Source of the DNA: Selenomonadaceae bacterium UBA3796
Lineage (GTDB): Bacteria; Bacillota; Negativicutes; Selenomonadales; Selenomonadaceae
Assembly (NCBI GenBank): GCA_002369175.1
Contig: DFES01000118.1
Span: 1-7,676 of the forward strand
DNA length: 7,676 nucleotides
Direction of reading: 5' to 3'
The translations under genes were made by a program, and so were the position numbers. The notes beneath the pieces are model-generated. The model did not search any database, was not told the origin of the DNA, and was given only the letters and a program-made list of their open reading frames with translations. Below, piece after piece: positions 7,101 to 7,676 of this stretch (position 1 is its first letter; the number at the start of each line of letters is the position of its first letter).

Positions 7101-7532
7101 AAATACGTTGCGCAGAAATATCTTGTGATTCTCACGGTAAAGGATACGGCAGGATCCCGGATGCCTCAGGAGGTGAGGAAGGATATTTCTGATGCGGGGT
7201 TCACCTTGTTCCGGACGGATCTCTGGAGAACCTACGTTGGGGTTGTTAGCCGGGGGAAGGTCGTAGCGCAGGAATTTCATGAGAATGAGGTGCAAAGCGA
7301 CTATTTCTATGAGTCGCTGGACGGTTCCTTCCGCGTCGAGGCCACAAGCCAGTCATTCCGCCGGGGCAATTGCGGGGATATCCGCATCGATGGTGAGAAT
7401 TATGCCGTGAATCTTCGTGGTGTGAACATCGTCATCTACGACGGGAGCACGAAGCGGGTGGTGGATTCCATTGGGTTTGATTCCCATGATGAGGGTGTTA
7501 TTTTGTTTCAGCATTTGGCGGAGGATAAGTGA
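4155..7532 (+). CDS. Multidomain glycosyltransferase: GT2 - HAD hydrolase - unknown domain - coiled coil - ILEI/FAM3-like domain
   Basis: A 1125-aa protein. Residues 8-230 are a family 2 (GT-A) glycosyltransferase: SVIVTAWNAG (10-19), VVNDASEDD (41-49), HVGRYHARMTGA (72-83) and the metal/nucleotide-binding DADAW (95-99). Residues about 299-505 are a complete HAD phosphatase-like domain: FDVFDTLL (305-312; D306 nucleophile, D309), motif II S424 in AASDMY, motif III K458 in RTKG, motif IV HIGDNLEADV (480-489). Residues about 520-830 form a domain often following such HAD domains, with FMARDGYLP (606-614), YFTRSS (635-640) and FDVGYN (746-751); function unknown. A helical, probably coiled-coil stretch spans 922-955. 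Residues 985-1120 are ILEI/FAM3-like (LTVKDTAG 993-1000, RGVNIVIYD 1088-1096, VVDSIGFDSH 1102-1111). No membrane segment. The GTG start at 4155 overlaps the previous TGA; ATG at 4170, preceded by AGGTGAG (4153-4159), is an alternative. It likely adds a sugar, and perhaps processes a phosphorylated intermediate, for a surface glycan. Confidence 0.9.
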   Translation: MSILEMEKLSVIVTAWNAGDCIGRSLESILGCSWRNLEIVVVNDASEDDTGTVVESLRKMDRRIKCVNLSEHVGRYHARMTGAAHSDGDYLAFLDADAWVSCDFYRRTLQKAAGTGADLVMGELLLDCGERRYRYCNHWQCRIADMDASGEAIGRQFLEACGQDVSLEALCHKVIRRTLWDRCCTFLHMQENLMERQVDRVFSLLLCSQAGHIVNIHEDFVCCPAERMREYGEMDEESRCAFRFLGRLFQKEVDAPWAVEGLEEWEKNPPESGSAEILLFTEVSGLPYEAIKRRILSSSVEVVSFDVFDTLLVRPFFAPTDLFDFLDFYVRDLLGLPDRIGFKQRRIEAESMARERLCGNGSEDVTLLDIYGVLEELVPLSSEQLELVMRREIALELKYCRPRQAAKALFDLALHAGKMVVAASDMYLPLPVIRELLSANGYDGIGQVFLSNDRKRTKGTGNLYVLMAEELGVEADRIFHIGDNLEADVHQAQRCGLQAAHFPRCADLLMNGVEGVYSGEAFHRIYQKTFGMRRAHDFQRFLGMRLLLGMVANRLFDNPFPQFHPDSDFNADPRVIGYGVLGPHLFAIADWLVQETKRHGYQNLNFMARDGYLPMKAFEILQAETPLPVEIHYLYFTRSSILPLQADTGEGCYGLLNFFAHVGCQSPESVLSRLEDFIADAVFHRAKEICEANGIPYAEHFHSVADYYAFVELFHREFYDSSVFAEYTSQMGQALEPWFSGRSATFDVGYNCRIESVLRQKYGFDITSYYINIDSDIPLERARKGKFSCQTFYSFSPGISGLFRELLISELAPSCVGIGLVDGKMEPVFEEYRKDYSRDLLVGILQKQALDFVRDVVGMFGDELEHLHYQREDISLPHEYFMCMAKARDRRVVEGITGEDSMGLGEKLNLLDFWEELTHSMDQKRMETVLSEARMKELGERLSAMEAKYDALYRLVFKALPSGELAASLRKEADYAAWFRMLKYVAQKYLVILTVKDTAGSRMPQEVRKDISDAGFTLFRTDLWRTYVGVVSRGKVVAQEFHENEVQSDYFYESLDGSFRVEATSQSFRRGNCGDIRIDGENYAVNLRGVNIVIYDGSTKRVVDSIGFDSHDEGVILFQHLAEDK

Positions 7533-7537
7533 ATAAT

Positions 7538-7576
7538 AATGCCCCGGATATATCTTAAATATCCAGGGCATTTCTT
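7538..7576. terminator. Intrinsic terminator between convergent genes, probably bidirectional
   Basis: Arms 7538-7551 and 7559-7572 pair over 13 bp with a single C:A mismatch (7545/7565) and a 7-nt loop (ATCTTAA). The plus side continues TTTCTT (7571-7576 region); the minus side reads TTATTATT after the hairpin. It starts 5 nt after the glycosyltransferase stop and touches the stop codon of the minus-strand recombinase, so it likely ends both transcripts. Confidence 0.85.
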
Positions 7577-7676
7577 AAGTAGAAACGATAGGGCGCGGAA
7601 CGATAGCTGCCGTTCTTCTCCTGGACATACGATCTTGAAGATGAGCGTAACGAGCCGTTGCTTTAGGGTCACGATG
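7575..7676 (-). CDS. Tyrosine recombinase/integrase, C-terminal end only
   Basis: The minus strand from the right edge reads 33 codons to TAA (7577-7575), beginning HRDPKATARYAHLQDR. This matches the box II end of tyrosine recombinases (XerC/XerD and phage integrases): the histidine of the 'LGH' motif, then the catalytic tyrosine nine residues later (Y codon 7649-7647), followed by A-H-L, as in LGHSSISTTQIYTH of XerC-type proteins. The rest of the protein (core-binding domain, first catalytic Arg) is beyond the window, so the subfamily cannot be named. After the tyrosine the chain is short and basic, ending PRPIVST. It is convergent with the glycan operon and shares the terminator. It suggests an integrated element begins or ends here. 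Confidence 0.75.
   Translation of the reverse strand, partial: HRDPKATARYAHLQDRMSRRRTAAIVPRPIVST

Noticed and set aside
6168..7295. A 375-codon open frame on the minus strand
   Set aside because: It lies antisense inside the glycosyltransferase, which has clear GT, HAD and ILEI-like motifs. The antisense product is rich in His, Arg, Pro and Leu with no recognisable domain, as expected of a shadow.
7353..7571. A 72-codon minus-strand frame running through the terminator
   Set aside because: It begins inside the terminator hairpin and lies antisense to the ILEI-like domain, with no motif of its own.

Overview
The window looks like an accessory, surface-glycan-type island from a low-to-middle G+C anaerobic bacterium. 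The style of the Rpn-family fragment at the left edge (CYEFYCG and LRLSDSF motifs, MEGR tail) together with the glycosyltransferase architecture suggests Negativicutes (a Selenomonas-like lineage). That placement is an inference from family resemblance, not something the bases prove.

Layout. Positions 1-451 hold, on the minus strand, the C-terminal half of an Rpn/PD-(D/E)XK 'recombination-promoting nuclease/putative transposase' protein that runs off the left edge. Its tail carries four 12-bp tandem repeats, and a TATAAT box and a ribosome-binding site lie just upstream. The divergent spacer (452-643) contains a perfect 20-bp inverted repeat with an 8-nt loop. From 644 to 7532 three long plus-strand genes follow in the same direction and probably form one transcription unit: a two-methyltransferase protein (646 aa), an FkbM-type methyltransferase with extra N- and C-terminal domains (500 aa), and a 1125-aa multidomain glycosyltransferase whose start codon overlaps the previous stop. 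A hairpin plus T-tract at 7538-7576 ends the unit. At the right edge, convergent on the minus strand, is the last 33 codons of a tyrosine recombinase, including the catalytic tyrosine signature.

How the genes could work together. All three central genes carry catalytic domains of kinds that build or decorate glycans: GT-A glycosyltransferase, HAD phosphatase-like domain, and three SAM methyltransferase domains. They also carry non-catalytic beta-rich modules. A similar 'GW...RPDV...GF' module is present in the middle of gene 1 and at the end of gene 2, and gene 3 ends in an ILEI/FAM3-like module, a fold that in human POMGnT1 binds sugar. The most economical reading is a cassette that extends and methylates a surface glycan (capsule, O-antigen, S-layer or flagellin glycan; the sequence does not say which), with the accessory modules holding the enzymes on the same acceptor. 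Rpn and integrase fragments on either side fit a mobile or recombination-prone region. A rise in G+C from gene 1 to gene 3 suggests the cassette was assembled from parts of different origin.
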